A DNA stretch of 64,000 nucleotides from Quercus robur (lineage: Eukaryota > Streptophyta > Magnoliopsida > Fagales > Fagaceae): NCBI RefSeq assembly GCF_932294415.1, contig NC_065539.1, forward strand, positions 32,118,001-32,182,000, written 5' to 3'. This document shows positions 12,701-24,700 of this stretch, in pieces (the first letter of the stretch is position 1; every line of letters begins with the position of its first letter). Below the pieces are notes generated by a model, which made no database searches, was not told the origin of the DNA, and worked only from the letters and a program-made list of their open reading frames with translations. A program made the translations under genes and the position numbers.

Positions 12701-15700
12701 TGAGATCCTGAAAGATACAATGAGTGGATAAAAAAATGGTAGCACAATTCAAAATTTTAGTAAGCTTACTAATTGACAAAAGGTTAAAAAGAAATCAGGA
12801 ATATATAAGACAGAAGAGAGAGAAAGATTAGGACTAAGATTGGTAGTGCCCAAACCAGAAACTATAGTGGCTGAGCTATCTGCCAATGTAACATTGGGAA
12901 GACTACTAGATTGCTCAAGGTCAGAGAGTAAACCTGAGGTACTTGTCATATGATCGGTAGCACCTGAGTCAATGACCTAAGGGTCCTGAGTGGCAAGACA
13001 AGCAGCAGAAGTACCTTGTTGAGCCAAAGTAGCTGTAGAATCAGACCTAACAAAGTTGGAATGCAGAGACAAGAGGCGATTGTACTCTTCCTCAAGAATA
13101 GAGACTACTCTGGATGTTGGTGGAAGTGACTGTGAAGGCGGTTTTTGAACTTGAAAGCTAGCTTGGTGAGCCAAGGGTTTACCATACAACTCCTAACAAA
13201 AGTCTACTGTAAGATTCTCACCATGACAATAAGTGCACTTACGAAGACCACATCCTCTACCATGACCCCCTTATTCACTACCATGGCCCCCTTGGTCATG
13301 ACCTCCACAGCCTCGGCCCCCACGACCTCGACCTCCACGACCACCTCTATTACTCCCCATATAAGTGGTAAAGGTAGATTTATCACTAGAGGGTAATGCA
13401 TTAGTATTGGAGGAAGAGAAAGGGGCAGTACTCGAATCAGATAATGTGGCCTGTCGAAGTCTACCAAAAACTTCACTCAATGAAGGGAGGTCTGGACTAG
13501 CTAAAATTTGTGATTTAACTGGATTCAAACTTTTAGGCAACCAGAGAGGAAGCGAGCAACATGCATAGAATCTCGTTGTTTCTTCATAATTTTAACATCA
13601 GAGGAGGTGGGCTGATAAATTTGAGTTCTTCACACACGCTCTTAAATTTGTTATAGTAGTCCTCCAAAGAAAAATCACTCAAACTCAAGGAGAAATAATT
13701 TTGATGAAGATCATAAATCCGCTTCAAATTGATAACACTAGAGTAAAGTTCCTTGGCTTGTTCCCAAACAAGTTTAGCAGTTGGTAAGAAAACCAAACTA
13801 TAACTGATCTTAGACTCCTTGCTATTCCACAAACAACTCCTAATTTGTGCATCTTCGGCTCTCCAATCAGCAAATTTAGGGTCTATAGGTACAGGGGGTT
13901 CATTAATCACATAATCAAACTTCTTTCTACCAAGAAGAAAGACTTCAACTGCTTGTGCCCATTGAGCATAATTACTTCCATTTAGACAAATGGAAGTAAT
14001 TGATAACATATTAGGAGATAAGAAATAATTAGGGGGTTGAGCACTGTCTTTGGACTCCATAATAGCAATCTGAAGAACAAACTAACAGTAAATAAATATG
14101 CTGGACTAAATTAAAACAAACTCCAACCAGCAACCAATGTACTTCAACTAATTAGCAACTCCAATAGCAACTCATCTATCAAAGAATCAACACCAAACTA
14201 TTCCAAAAACAAGGCAGCAACAAATCCATACCAACACCAAAAAAAAAGAAAAAAGAAGCCCAATCTACCACTAAACATCAATCAACAAAGTCTAGTCCAA
14301 CAAATCAACCCAAGGCTGCCTGAACAGATAATCAGAGAACGTATTGAAGAAGAGAAGAAAATCGGACCATGGTTGAAAGTTGAAACCCACAGTTGAAAAA
14401 CTCTGGCGGCAGCGCGAGGGTGCAGGAGTGACGGTGCGAGGACTAGTGAGTGGGCTAGGATGGGTCGTCGGAGGAGGGCAAGTAAAACCCTGCCTCTCTC
14501 GCAGTTAGGTGACGTCGATCTAGTGTCATGAGACCCGAGAGAGGGTCACTGGCGCTGGACAACTTCTTTAGCCACTAAATCAAGATCGTTGGAGGTCTCT
14601 ATTAGGGTCATCGGAGCTAGTGAGGTGCTGTTATGGTTGTCGGCGACAACAGTATCGGTGGGTGGTGGTCAGAGGATTAACGGCAATGGTGGGTTGGTGG
14701 CTTTGATACCATGTTGTTTACGGTGAAGATGTTTAGGGTTTGATAAGTCAATCCTAACACATAAAATATTATTTATATATAAAGTACATGATATTACTAT
14801 TTTTCCCCTATTACTCATAACATAAATAAATAAAACAAAAACAAAAACAAAAACTTGTTTATGTCAACATTGTGGAGTCTAATAACAGTAAGAAAAACTA
14901 GTGTTAATGAGTGAATTATAATAAAATGTTTGACAAATAAGGTTTATTAGGATTATGTGTAATATATGAGTGGTACTATCAGAAAACAAACATTTTTATT
15001 TCTTTTTTGTTTTACTTATAGTAGAGATTCCCTCTTCTATTCCTGATTGGTTATACTATATCCTACTAGAAATTAATTCAATCACTGTGGCAAGCCACAA
15101 ATTCTGAGGTGATAAATGGTTAGTGATTCTTGCTCTCCAAATAAATTGGGTGAATCTCTGCTATGCCCCCCCACCCCAAAACAAATGTTGATCATTCTAG
15201 TCAAGGTAATTAATTTTATTTTCTTTGCCTTAGAGGAATACTTATGGAAATGAAATTTCAACTCTCCAACACATGAAAGAAAACATACTTGAATCTAAAT
15301 ATGGTTATAATAAATAACATATTTAACATTTACTTGTATAAAAAAAAATGCTTTGAATATATTGGAGAATGGGATAATTTAATAGAACTAAAAAAAAGGC
15401 CTGGCTAAAAAAAAGGCCTGGCTACCTTGAATTAGCCATAGATTTTTCTGTCCTACTGCTTCTTTCTGTGCTTTTTTTGCTTCTTTCGTTGATTTCTTTT
15501 TCAATATGGGTGGCTCTTTATTTTTCTTCGTTGAGTCAAAATCTTTTGAATTCTCTGTTGAAGAAGGGGGTTCTTTTTTCTTATTGCATATCTTTGAGAG
15601 AAGCAGAGATTCTCTCCGATCAGTGTTCTTGGGCAAAGAGAGTGCTAAGAGACTGCTATCTTTAATGGAGAATTTTATTTACTCTGAATCCCCTGGTCAC

Positions 15701-18700
15701 TTTGCTCGTACTGTTAGAGAGGGAGAGACGGTGTTTATTCTTCGATCAGGCTCCAATGCTCATGGTTCTTTTATTATGATTTCTGAACTTGTACTTGGCA
15801 GTCGGAAAGGTTTCTTGGTAATCCCGGAAGGAAGACTGGGCAATGGTTGGAAAGGTTTTGTTGGGCATTTGAAGAAGGTTTTAGCTCCGGGGGTTAGTGC
15901 TATTAATCTGCCCATTAAACTCCTTCCTGGGTCTGAACTTCAAGCCTCCAAATCCTTTGCAGCAGCGGTGGTTCAAGGCCGTCGGAGTGAACCCAAAGCC
16001 CACAGGTTGGCAGAGATGGCGCTCCCTCAGACCCAGGATTCTCTTGACAAAGTAAATCCTAGGCATTTAATGTTGGACTCTCGAAATCCTAAATTAGCAA
16101 CTCTGGGTTCTCAGACCCAGGATTCTCGCGAGAGCTTCCTTGGGAAGGAGAAAATTTTGTTCAGGACGAAGCTCCCTCCTGTCTCCTCTGATGGGACTGA
16201 AGGTGAGGTGCATTTAGATATTTCTTTTAGATTGTTTCGTGGGCCTCTAGGTTCGTGGGAGATCAGTTGCTCCAATGTTTCTGAGGTGGACTCTCCACTT
16301 ACCCATTCCTCTAACCCAAAACCCTCTGATCCCTTTAAGCCCAATCTCCCTTCAGTTGGCCGAAACTCAAAAGCCTCAAACCCAAAGTCCTTCTCAAGCC
16401 CAAAGCCAAAACCCTCTGATCCATTTAAGCCCAAGCCTCTTTCTGTTGGCCGAATCTCAGAAGCCTCTAAACCTAAGCCTATCACAAGCCCAAAGCCAAA
16501 GCCCATCTCTAACCCTAAGCCTTTCTCAAACACAAAGCCCACTCCTAATTCTAAACCCAAAGCCCTACCAGCCCCTAACCCATTACCCAAAATTAATCCC
16601 TCCCATATTTGGAAGCCCAAACCCCACCGGACCTCTCTGTCTCATATCCAGTCTCTTCCCACTCTCCCTTTCTCTCCGTCACCTTCTTTCTCAAGTAGCG
16701 TGGTGTCCGACGCAGTGACGCCTCTGACCCACAGGGTTCCGACAGCCTCCGACGAGCTTCTCTCTGTCCTGGACAGCTCCGACGCAGTGCTGCCTCTGAC
16801 CCACAGGGTTCCGACAGGCTCCGATGAGCTTCTCTCTGTCCTGGACAGCTCCGACGCAGTGCTGCCTCTGACCCACAGGGTTCCGACAGGCCCCGATGAG
16901 CTTCTCTCTGTCCTGGACAGCTCCGACGCCTCCGTCTCTGAGTCTTTGGCCTCCGATGGTTCTTCTACTGATTCCGGGTGCTCCGATGATGATATGGATT
17001 TGCATCGCAACATCCAACAGATCATTCAGCAGCACTCAGATGATGTCTTCAGGAAATGGGGAAATTCCGACCAGTGGGTTCTCGAATTACGAGATGGGAA
17101 GAGGGTGGCAGTTCCGATTCATATTTCTTTGCCTCCGGGAGATGACTTTGTCAGAGTGGACAACTCAAACCATTTAGCGATAGTTCCGGCGAAGGATTCG
17201 GAATCTAAGGAGCTTTATTCTGAGTCGGAAAAAGGGATTGATGTTGTTGTGGAGGATTGGTCTTCAGATTTTTCTTCCGAGAATGCCTCTCAATTCAATG
17301 TTTCTTCGCCTCCCCTCAATGTCGATCCTCTGGCTTTCTCTTTACCTTTGGCTGCCACGGATGTTTCTGATCAGCCAGCAACTCTGGTAGTAGAGAATGT
17401 GCTGGGTAAAGGCAGTTACTCGGAATGGTTTCAGGATAAATTCCGTGGTTTTGATGATTTCCTTGGGACTTCCCTTAAAGGATTAGAAGAGCCAGTAACC
17501 AAATTCTTGTTGGCTGTTGAAACTGAGATACAGCAGAGGGACTTTAAGGATAAAACTGACAAAGCCGAGAAGAGCTCAGGGAGGAAAGGAATAAGAGAAT
17601 TAAGGGGCTTATTCAGCTCTGTCAATTATGGTTTTGCGTCTTCTAGACGCTCTAGTTTTGGTAAGGACAGGGCTCTCTTTGTTTCCCAATGAATCTGAAG
17701 ATTATATCCTGGAATGTTAGAGGTTTGAATGACAAAGATAAACGGCTCAAGATTCGCAATTTTTTACGCTCTTGGAGGGCTGATATTGTTTGTTTGCAAG
17801 AGACAAAACTGGAATGGGTTACTAGAGGCCTAGTTAGAAGCATTTGGAGTTGTCCCTTCATTGATTGGTTATATTTAGGCTCTGAGGGTGCTTCTGGTGG
17901 TATCCTTCTCATGTGGGATAGAAGGGTGGTGGAAAAGTTAGAGGAAGCAGTGGGGGATTTTTCGATTTCCTGTAGGTTCAAAAATGTCTTTGATCATTTT
18001 GAGTGGGCCTTCTCTGGCATCTATGGTCCTAACTTAAACAGGAATCGGCATCTTATGTGGGAAGAGCTGGCTGGCTTGATTAGTTGGTGGAATTTGCCTT
18101 GGTGTTTGGGAGGTGATTTTAATGTCATCCGCTTTCCTTCGGAGAGATTAGGGGCAGGAAGATTCTCTCGCTGCATGTTTGACTTCTCGGATTTTATTGC
18201 TCTTCATGGGCTTATGGATATTCCTCTAGAGGGCGGTCTCTTCTCTTGGTCTAATTCCTCCTCAGCCTCTAGAATTGATCGGTTTCTCTTCTCTCCGACT
18301 CTAGTTGATCACTTCACTCACTTCTCCCAAAAAAGGCTTCCTAGAGTGTTATCCGATCACTTCCCTATTCTTTTGGAGAGTGGGAGTCATCGAAGAGGGC
18401 GAATTCCTTTTCGTTTTGAGAATATGTGGTTGAAGGCGGAAGGGTTCTTAGATAAGGTGAAGTCCTGGTGGGAGAATTACCATTTTCAAGGGACCCCTAG
18501 TTTCATTCTAGCCAAGAAGTTGACTGCTCTAAAATCGGACCTAAAGAAGTGGAATGAGTCCGATTTCGGCAATATCTCAGCAAAGAAGCAGCTGCTATGG
18601 AGTAAGTTGAATGCTTTAGATGTCAAAGAGGACTTTCAGCCCTTATCTAAAGAGGAAAAATTGGATCAAGCTTCCTTTCGCGTCGATCTTGAGAAGGCTG

Positions 18701-21700
18701 CCTTGCTTGAGGAGATTAGTTGGAGGCAAAAATCCAAAATGTTATTCTTAAAGGAGGGCGACTCTAATACGAAATTTTTTCATAGAATGGCTAATTCTAA
18801 TAGAAGAAATAATTGTATTGAAACCCTTTTGATTGATGGGGCTGTGACTACCAACCAGGATAGGATTGTTGACCATGTTGAACAATTCTTTATAAACCTA
18901 TACTCTGAGCAGCAAGTGCAGCACCCTTTTCCGGATGCATTGGATTTCCCATGTATTTCTGGGGACAATGCGGATTGGCTAGAAAAACCTTTCGAGGAGT
19001 CTGAGGTTTTAGAAGTCATCAAGGAGTTTAATGGGGATAAATCTCCTGGGCCTGACGGTTTTTCGATGGCTTTCTTTCAAGCTTGCTAGGGGATTCTCAA
19101 AACAGATATCATGGCGGTGTTCCATCACTTCCATGTCACTGGCCAGTTTGAAAAAAGCTTGAATGCAACCTTCATTGCTCTCATTCCAAAAAAAGCCGCA
19201 GCTGTGGAAATAAAAGACTTTCGGCCTATTAGCCTTGTTGGGGGAGTTTATAAAATTCTTGCTAAAGTTTTGGCTTCTCGTCTTCGCTTGGTTTTAGGCG
19301 AGATCATCTCTGCTCCTCAGAATGCCTTTATTCTTAATAGGCAAATTCTCGACTCTGTTCTTATTGCTAATGAGTGTCTTGATAGTAGACTGAAGTCTGG
19401 TCAATCAGGGTTGCTATGTAAACTGGACATTGAGAAAGCTTTCGATCATGTGAACTGGAGCTTTCTTACTCTCTTGCTTGAGCGTTGTGGTTTTCCTGAT
19501 AAGTGGAGGCGATGGATCTCTTTTTGTTTATCTACTGTTCGTTTTTCTATCCTTATTAATGGTACTCCCCATGGGTTCTTTGGAAGTTCTAGGGGGTTAC
19601 GGCAAGGTGATCCTTTGTCTCCCTTATTATTTGTTCTGGTTATGGAGGCTGTCAGTAGGATGTTGGATAAGGCGGTCCATGAAGGTCGCTTGTCAGGTTT
19701 TAATGCAGGCGCTTCTACTGGTAGATCTTTGATGGTTTCTCATCTCCTTTTCGCTGATGATACTCTAATTTTCTGCGATGCTAATATTGATCAATTGCTA
19801 ATTCTCCGTATGGTGCTCATTTGGTTTGAGGCTGTGTCTGGTCTGAAGGTCAATTTGGGTAAGTCTGAGCTGGTGGCTGTGGGGGCTGTCCATAACATGG
19901 ATCTTTTGGTGGCTATCTTAGGCTGCAAACAAGGGTCTCTCCCAATGAAATATTTGGGTCTTCCTTTGGGGGCAAAATTCAAAGACAAGTCTATTTGGAA
20001 TCCAATTCTTGAGAAGATGGAAAGAAAATTAGCAGGCTGGAAAAAATTATATTTATCTAAGGGAGGTAGAGTCACATTAATTAAAAGCACGCTCTCTAAC
20101 CTTCCTACTTATTTTCTCTCTTTATTCCCTATTCCTGCCTCTGTGGCCAACCGTATTGCTAGACTTCAGCGGGACTTTCTGTGGGGTGGCCTAGGAGATG
20201 AGCCCAAATTTCATTTGGTTGATTGGTCTACGGTGTGTACCCCGCTTTCTTCAGGTGGTTTAGGGTTTAGGAACCTGAGAACTTTCAATATAGCTCTTTT
20301 AGGGAAATGGCTTTGGAGATTTGGGCAAGAAAGGGATGCCCTCTGGCGTCAAGTGATAGAGGTAAAGTATGGCTGTGATTGGGGTGGTTGGTGTTCTAGC
20401 CCTTCCTCTAGTCCTTATGGTGTTAGTTTGTGGAAAAATATTAGCAGGGGGTGGCACTCTTTATCTCGGTTTTTTATGTATGAGATTGGTGATGGTTCAA
20501 AAGTGCAGTTTTGGCTAGATCGTTGGTGTGGGACTTCCTCTCTCGCTGTACGCTATCCCGATTTATATAGGATTAGCTGTAGCAAAGAGGCAAGTGTGGC
20601 GGATCTTATGAGATTCTCCAATGGAGTCCTTCATTGGGAGATTCAGTTTTGTAGGGAGGTGCATAATCGTGAATTGGAAGCTTTCAGGTGCTTCATCAAC
20701 TCCATTTATAGCACTCCTGTAAGGGGAATCGAGGAGGATAAGAGATTTTGGCTGCCTTGTAAGAGTAAGGGGTTCACGGTTAGTTCTTACTACCATCTTC
20801 TTGTTGGCCATAGTGAGCATTTTTTCCCTTGGAAAAGTATTTGGAAGCAGAAGATCCCCTCTAGAGTGGCTTTTTTTGTCTGGACCGCAGCCTTGGGGAA
20901 ATGTTTGACTATTGACAATCTTAGGAAAAGAAAGGTTTGTATTTTGGATTGGTGTTATATGTGCAAGAGTAGTAGTGAAAGTGTTGACCATCTTTTCCTT
21001 CATTGCCCGGTTGCTTCGGAGTTATGGGATATGGTTTTTGGTTTATTTGGAGTGTGTTGGATCATGCCCTCGTCTGTTGTTGGTCTCTTAGCTTGCTGGC
21101 AAGGTCACTTTGGTCGCCTTCGCAATGGAGTTATTTGGAAGGTCATTCCTCTTTGTTTGATGTGGTGTATTTGGAAGGAGAGGAATAGTAGATGCTTTGA
21201 AGACTCTGAGCGTGCTATGCCTGACCTCAAGCTGCTTTTCTTCCGAACCTTACTTGATTGGTTCTCTGTGTGGAGAAACCATCCTTTTTCTATTTTGGAT
21301 TTACTTGACTTTTGTAATTTTCGTTCTTGACTTGCTCCCCCTTGTATACTTCCTGTGTGCTTGGGTGTATCTTTTTATTATCAATGAATTCTTATTACTT
21401 ATCAAAAAAAAAATATATTGGAGAATGCTCCCAATCCCTTAAATGACACTAGTATTTGTCTTGGTAGAACTAGGGAGTTAAAAGATGCCACTAAATCTAG
21501 TTTTCATATCATTTAAAGTTACAAAAAGACTAAAGCATATTTAGATAAATATATAATTATGATCTGATATATAATATGGATGAAATAGATAAAACATTAC
21601 TCTAAAAAATATAACAAAAAGTAAAAATTCCTTGGAATTACATTAGCATTCCTATCACCATACTGTCTGGAATGTAATATCAACAAACGGTGTTAGGTTC

Positions 21701-24700
21701 TAGTCTTTCTAACAAGTTAAAGATGTTCATATTTCTTCTAGTAGAAATTATATTAATTATTAAATTAAATGTTAGTTTATTGAAATGATGCAGGTGGCAA
21801 GACATCTTTGTTAGTAGAAATTACATTAGCATTCCTATCACCATACTGCCCATTTAAATTTTTTTTTTTTTTAAATAAAATTCGATAGTTACGATTGGGG
21901 AAGGGATTTGAACCCTTGTCGGCTCTGTTGGAAGCATCCGGAGGTGCTAGTTGAGTTACAAGGCTCGACTCCTTCCCTTATTGTTGGACTATAAGTGAGG
22001 TCATTATAAGGCATGTCTTAACGTAATGTATAGTTAGAGGTCCATATAAGGCTTGTCTTAACACATTGGGTGGGTAGAAGTTTATATAACTTGTTCTAAT
22101 GTTTCAAAAGTCAATTAAAGTGGGGTCCATAGAAGCCCTATGTTGAGAATGCATTCATGTTTTCTGAAGGAAATTGAAAAGAAAGGAAAGGGATATGCAT
22201 TTGATGATGTTTGATGCTCAAGAATCTATGGATGAACCTAGGTTGAATCATCTCTCTTGGGTATGATGTGCAAGAACCCTAGTGTGATTCTAGGTTGATT
22301 TTTTGCCCCCTTGTCTCAGTCTATTTCTCTGTCTTGTTTTCTATTTGTTGCATGCCGGCCTCATCTACTAAGAATTTTCAGCCCCAAACACTAATAGGCA
22401 AGCCAAAACACAGTCCTGAACTGTACACATGAACCAGTACCCAAAATCCATAGATTTTTTTAGTGACCACATGCTAAACATAAGAGCAATAATATCCCAA
22501 CCCAAACACAACCCTATCCCGTCCACCCTGAATCAGCCCCCAAAATCCCTAGATTTATTTTATCATTGGAAGCTGAATATAAGATCCTGTGTCCTGAAAA
22601 CACACTGAGGTTGTTCATAAGTGGCCGAAAATAATCAAGAGTCTAAAATTTTGGTGATGTTTAGTTGGTCATGTTGGTTTTTATGCAGATTGAAATGCTT
22701 TGTGCATTTTGGGTGCAATGATGTATAATTTTTTTCATTGAATCAATTAGGAAATTAATTTAGTTAAACCTGATATACACTTCTCTTGTTAACATGGTTG
22801 ACGTTTAATGCAATTCTGTGCACCTTTGGTCAACAGAGTGAAAGTAGAATAAATTGGCTACTAGATGATTTGTTGTGTCCCTGTGTTTCAATTGGGGTTT
22901 GACAAGTTTGCACTTTACATCACTGCACCCAGTCTCATGCATAATTAATGTATACTTATTTCCAGGATTTATTCATATATCATCAAAATCTGAATTTTCT
23001 TCTCCACAAATGCTTCTAATATTATATTTTGCACTTTATATATAACTTTTGCCCACTCATTGAAATGTATGTGTTGTGAATGAAAATAGAAATATACTTG
23101 CAATTGTTTTTTTGCTCATATAATTGCATCTTATTATTGGTGAGAATTCCTAGTTCCTACTTGGGCGTCATTTTATTTTAAACATTAACTTGTTGCCTTT
23201 TTCATTATAGTTGCTGGATACTGGATTTTTCCATGCAGACCCTCATCCAGGAAATCTAATCCGCACTCCAGATGGAAAGCTAGCCATACTTGACTTTGGT
23301 AATAATAATCTTCAATTCGAGTATATGATTAAAGATCATCCTTTCACATGGTTAGAAGCATTATAAAGATCATCCTTTCATAATGCATATGTAGTGCTTT
23401 TACCATGATTTAGAAGATCTCTCTGTGACACATAATGGACAGTTTATTCTTCTTTTTGTTGTGAAGATCAATTTTTTTGAGCATCCTAAAGTATAATTTT
23501 TTGTAACAGGTCTAGTTACAAAATTAACTGACGATCAAAAATATGGAATGATTGAAGCAATTGCACACCTCATTCATCGAGATTATGGATCTATAGTCAA
23601 AGACTTTGTTAAACTTGGTTTCATCCCAGAGGGGGTTAATTTAGATCCCATCTTGCCTGTTTTGGCTAAAGTTTTTGATCAGGCACTTGAAGGTGGAGGA
23701 GCCAAAAATATCAACTTCCAGGAGCTGGCTTCAGATTTGGCACAAATAACTTTTGATTATCCATTTAGAATACCCCCTTATTTTGCTCTTATAATCAGGG
23801 CAATTGGGGTGCTGGAAGGCATAGCTTTAGTGGGAAATTCTGATTTTGCTATTGTAGATGAGGCATATCCATATATTGCACAGGTATAATACTCTCTAAG
23901 TCTCTTTAGAAATCTATTATCTTTTTATGAAGAAATATGTTGGTGCTCATAGCTCAGTTGCTAACACGCAGTGCCCTTTCGGTCTGTAAACATGACCTTA
24001 ATGTACACTTCTAGAATAGATGAAATGACCCTTTCTTTTTCTTTTTCTTTTTTTTCTTTTTTTCTTTTTTTGTTTTTTGGTTTTTGTTTTTGTTTATGCA
24101 ATTAGCTGGAAATTGTTTAGGTTTATATAAACTGGCATAGTCAATCTAATAACCTAAGATGCACGGACACTTCATTTGAGGTGCCGTACCCGTGTTGTAT
24201 CTATGTCGTACCTGTGTTGTAATGGTGTCTTATTTGCCGTATCATGTTGTTATTTTTTAAAAATTACTCATGTCACCATATCGTACCCGTGTCTGTGTCT
24301 ATACATCCTAGCTAATAGGTTGTGGATTTGAACCTTGCCATTAAGATTTGTTAAACTGGAGATACAAAACGTAATCTTTGATTGCTAAAATATATGCCAC
24401 CTCATTGGTGCATGAACTCATTCCAAACAGTCCCTATGGGACGGATGTGGTTATATTTTTTTTATAATCATTCGAGGTTCATTTAATGTTGCCTTTCTTA
24501 GCGGATAGTGGACATTAGTATAGCTAATAAAATTCAATGATAAAACTTCTGTAATTGGTTGAGCTTGTTAGAAGTATAGAGTTAAATGATTAAATTTATT
24601 ATTTCCTAATAGTTTAAACTTTTGGGAGAATTGGTAATTTGACGGCGCTTAATGAATATGACGCATGTCTTGGAAGTAGTTTTACACTAGTTGAGCTTAG

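Larger units (their letters stand above)
9939..14822 (-). mobile_element. Ty1-Copia LTR retrotransposon with very short LTRs, degenerate
   Basis: Both LTRs (111 bp) begin TG and end CA. The element is flanked by a 5-bp duplication TAAAT (9934-9938 and 14823-14827). On the minus strand a primer-binding site TGGTATCAAAGCCA follows the 5' LTR after one base (about 14697-14710; one mismatch to the usual initiator Met-tRNA complement), and a polypurine tract CTTGAGGGGGAG (10050-10061) precedes the 3' LTR. Gag, protease, integrase, RT and RNase H follow in Copia order but are broken by several stops and frameshifts. The two LTRs differ at five of 111 positions, so the insertion is old. It lies antisense in intron 8 of ABC1K6. 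Confidence 0.93.
15372..21411 (+). mobile_element. Full-length L1-like LINE, near-intact
   Basis: Flanked by a 16-bp target duplication AATATATTGGAGAATG (15356-15371 and 21412-21427; the first AA may belong to the tail) and ending in a short A-run (21404-21413). It contains ORF1 (15506-17692) and ORF2 (17689-21330), which overlap by ATGA. At the 5' end a 17-bp unit CTAAAAAAAAGGCCTGG is tandemly duplicated (15388-15404 and 15405-15421). It lies sense-oriented in intron 8 of ABC1K6. The clear target duplication and two long frames indicate a fairly recent insertion. Confidence 0.93.
9566..23210 (+). other. Intron 8 of ABC1K6 (13.6 kb), expanded by retroelements
   Basis: The donor follows the codon CAG at 9565 and the acceptor TTATAG precedes 23211; exons 8 and 9 join in frame. 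The intron holds a Copia element (9939-14822), a LINE (15372-21411) and a SINE-like unit (21857-21979). The remaining parts (9566-9938, 14823-15355, 21980-23210) are AT-rich with no coding signal. The other introns of the gene range from about 75 bp to 1.9 kb. Confidence 0.85.

Noticed and set aside
16111..17035. Long open frames on the minus strand and in other + frames of LINE ORF1
   Set aside because: They are shadows of the proline/lysine-rich and 72-bp repeat region in ORF1.
21857..21979. Possible tRNA gene on the minus strand
   Set aside because: A and B boxes are present and the T arm pairs, but the acceptor stem does not pair and an A-rich tail follows. A tRNA-derived SINE fits better.
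23943..24350. tRNA/SINE-like words (ATAGCTCAGTTGC at 23950, GGATTTGAACC at about 24328)
   Set aside because: The A-box-like word is on one strand and the B-box-like word on the other, about 370 bp apart, so they cannot form one promoter.
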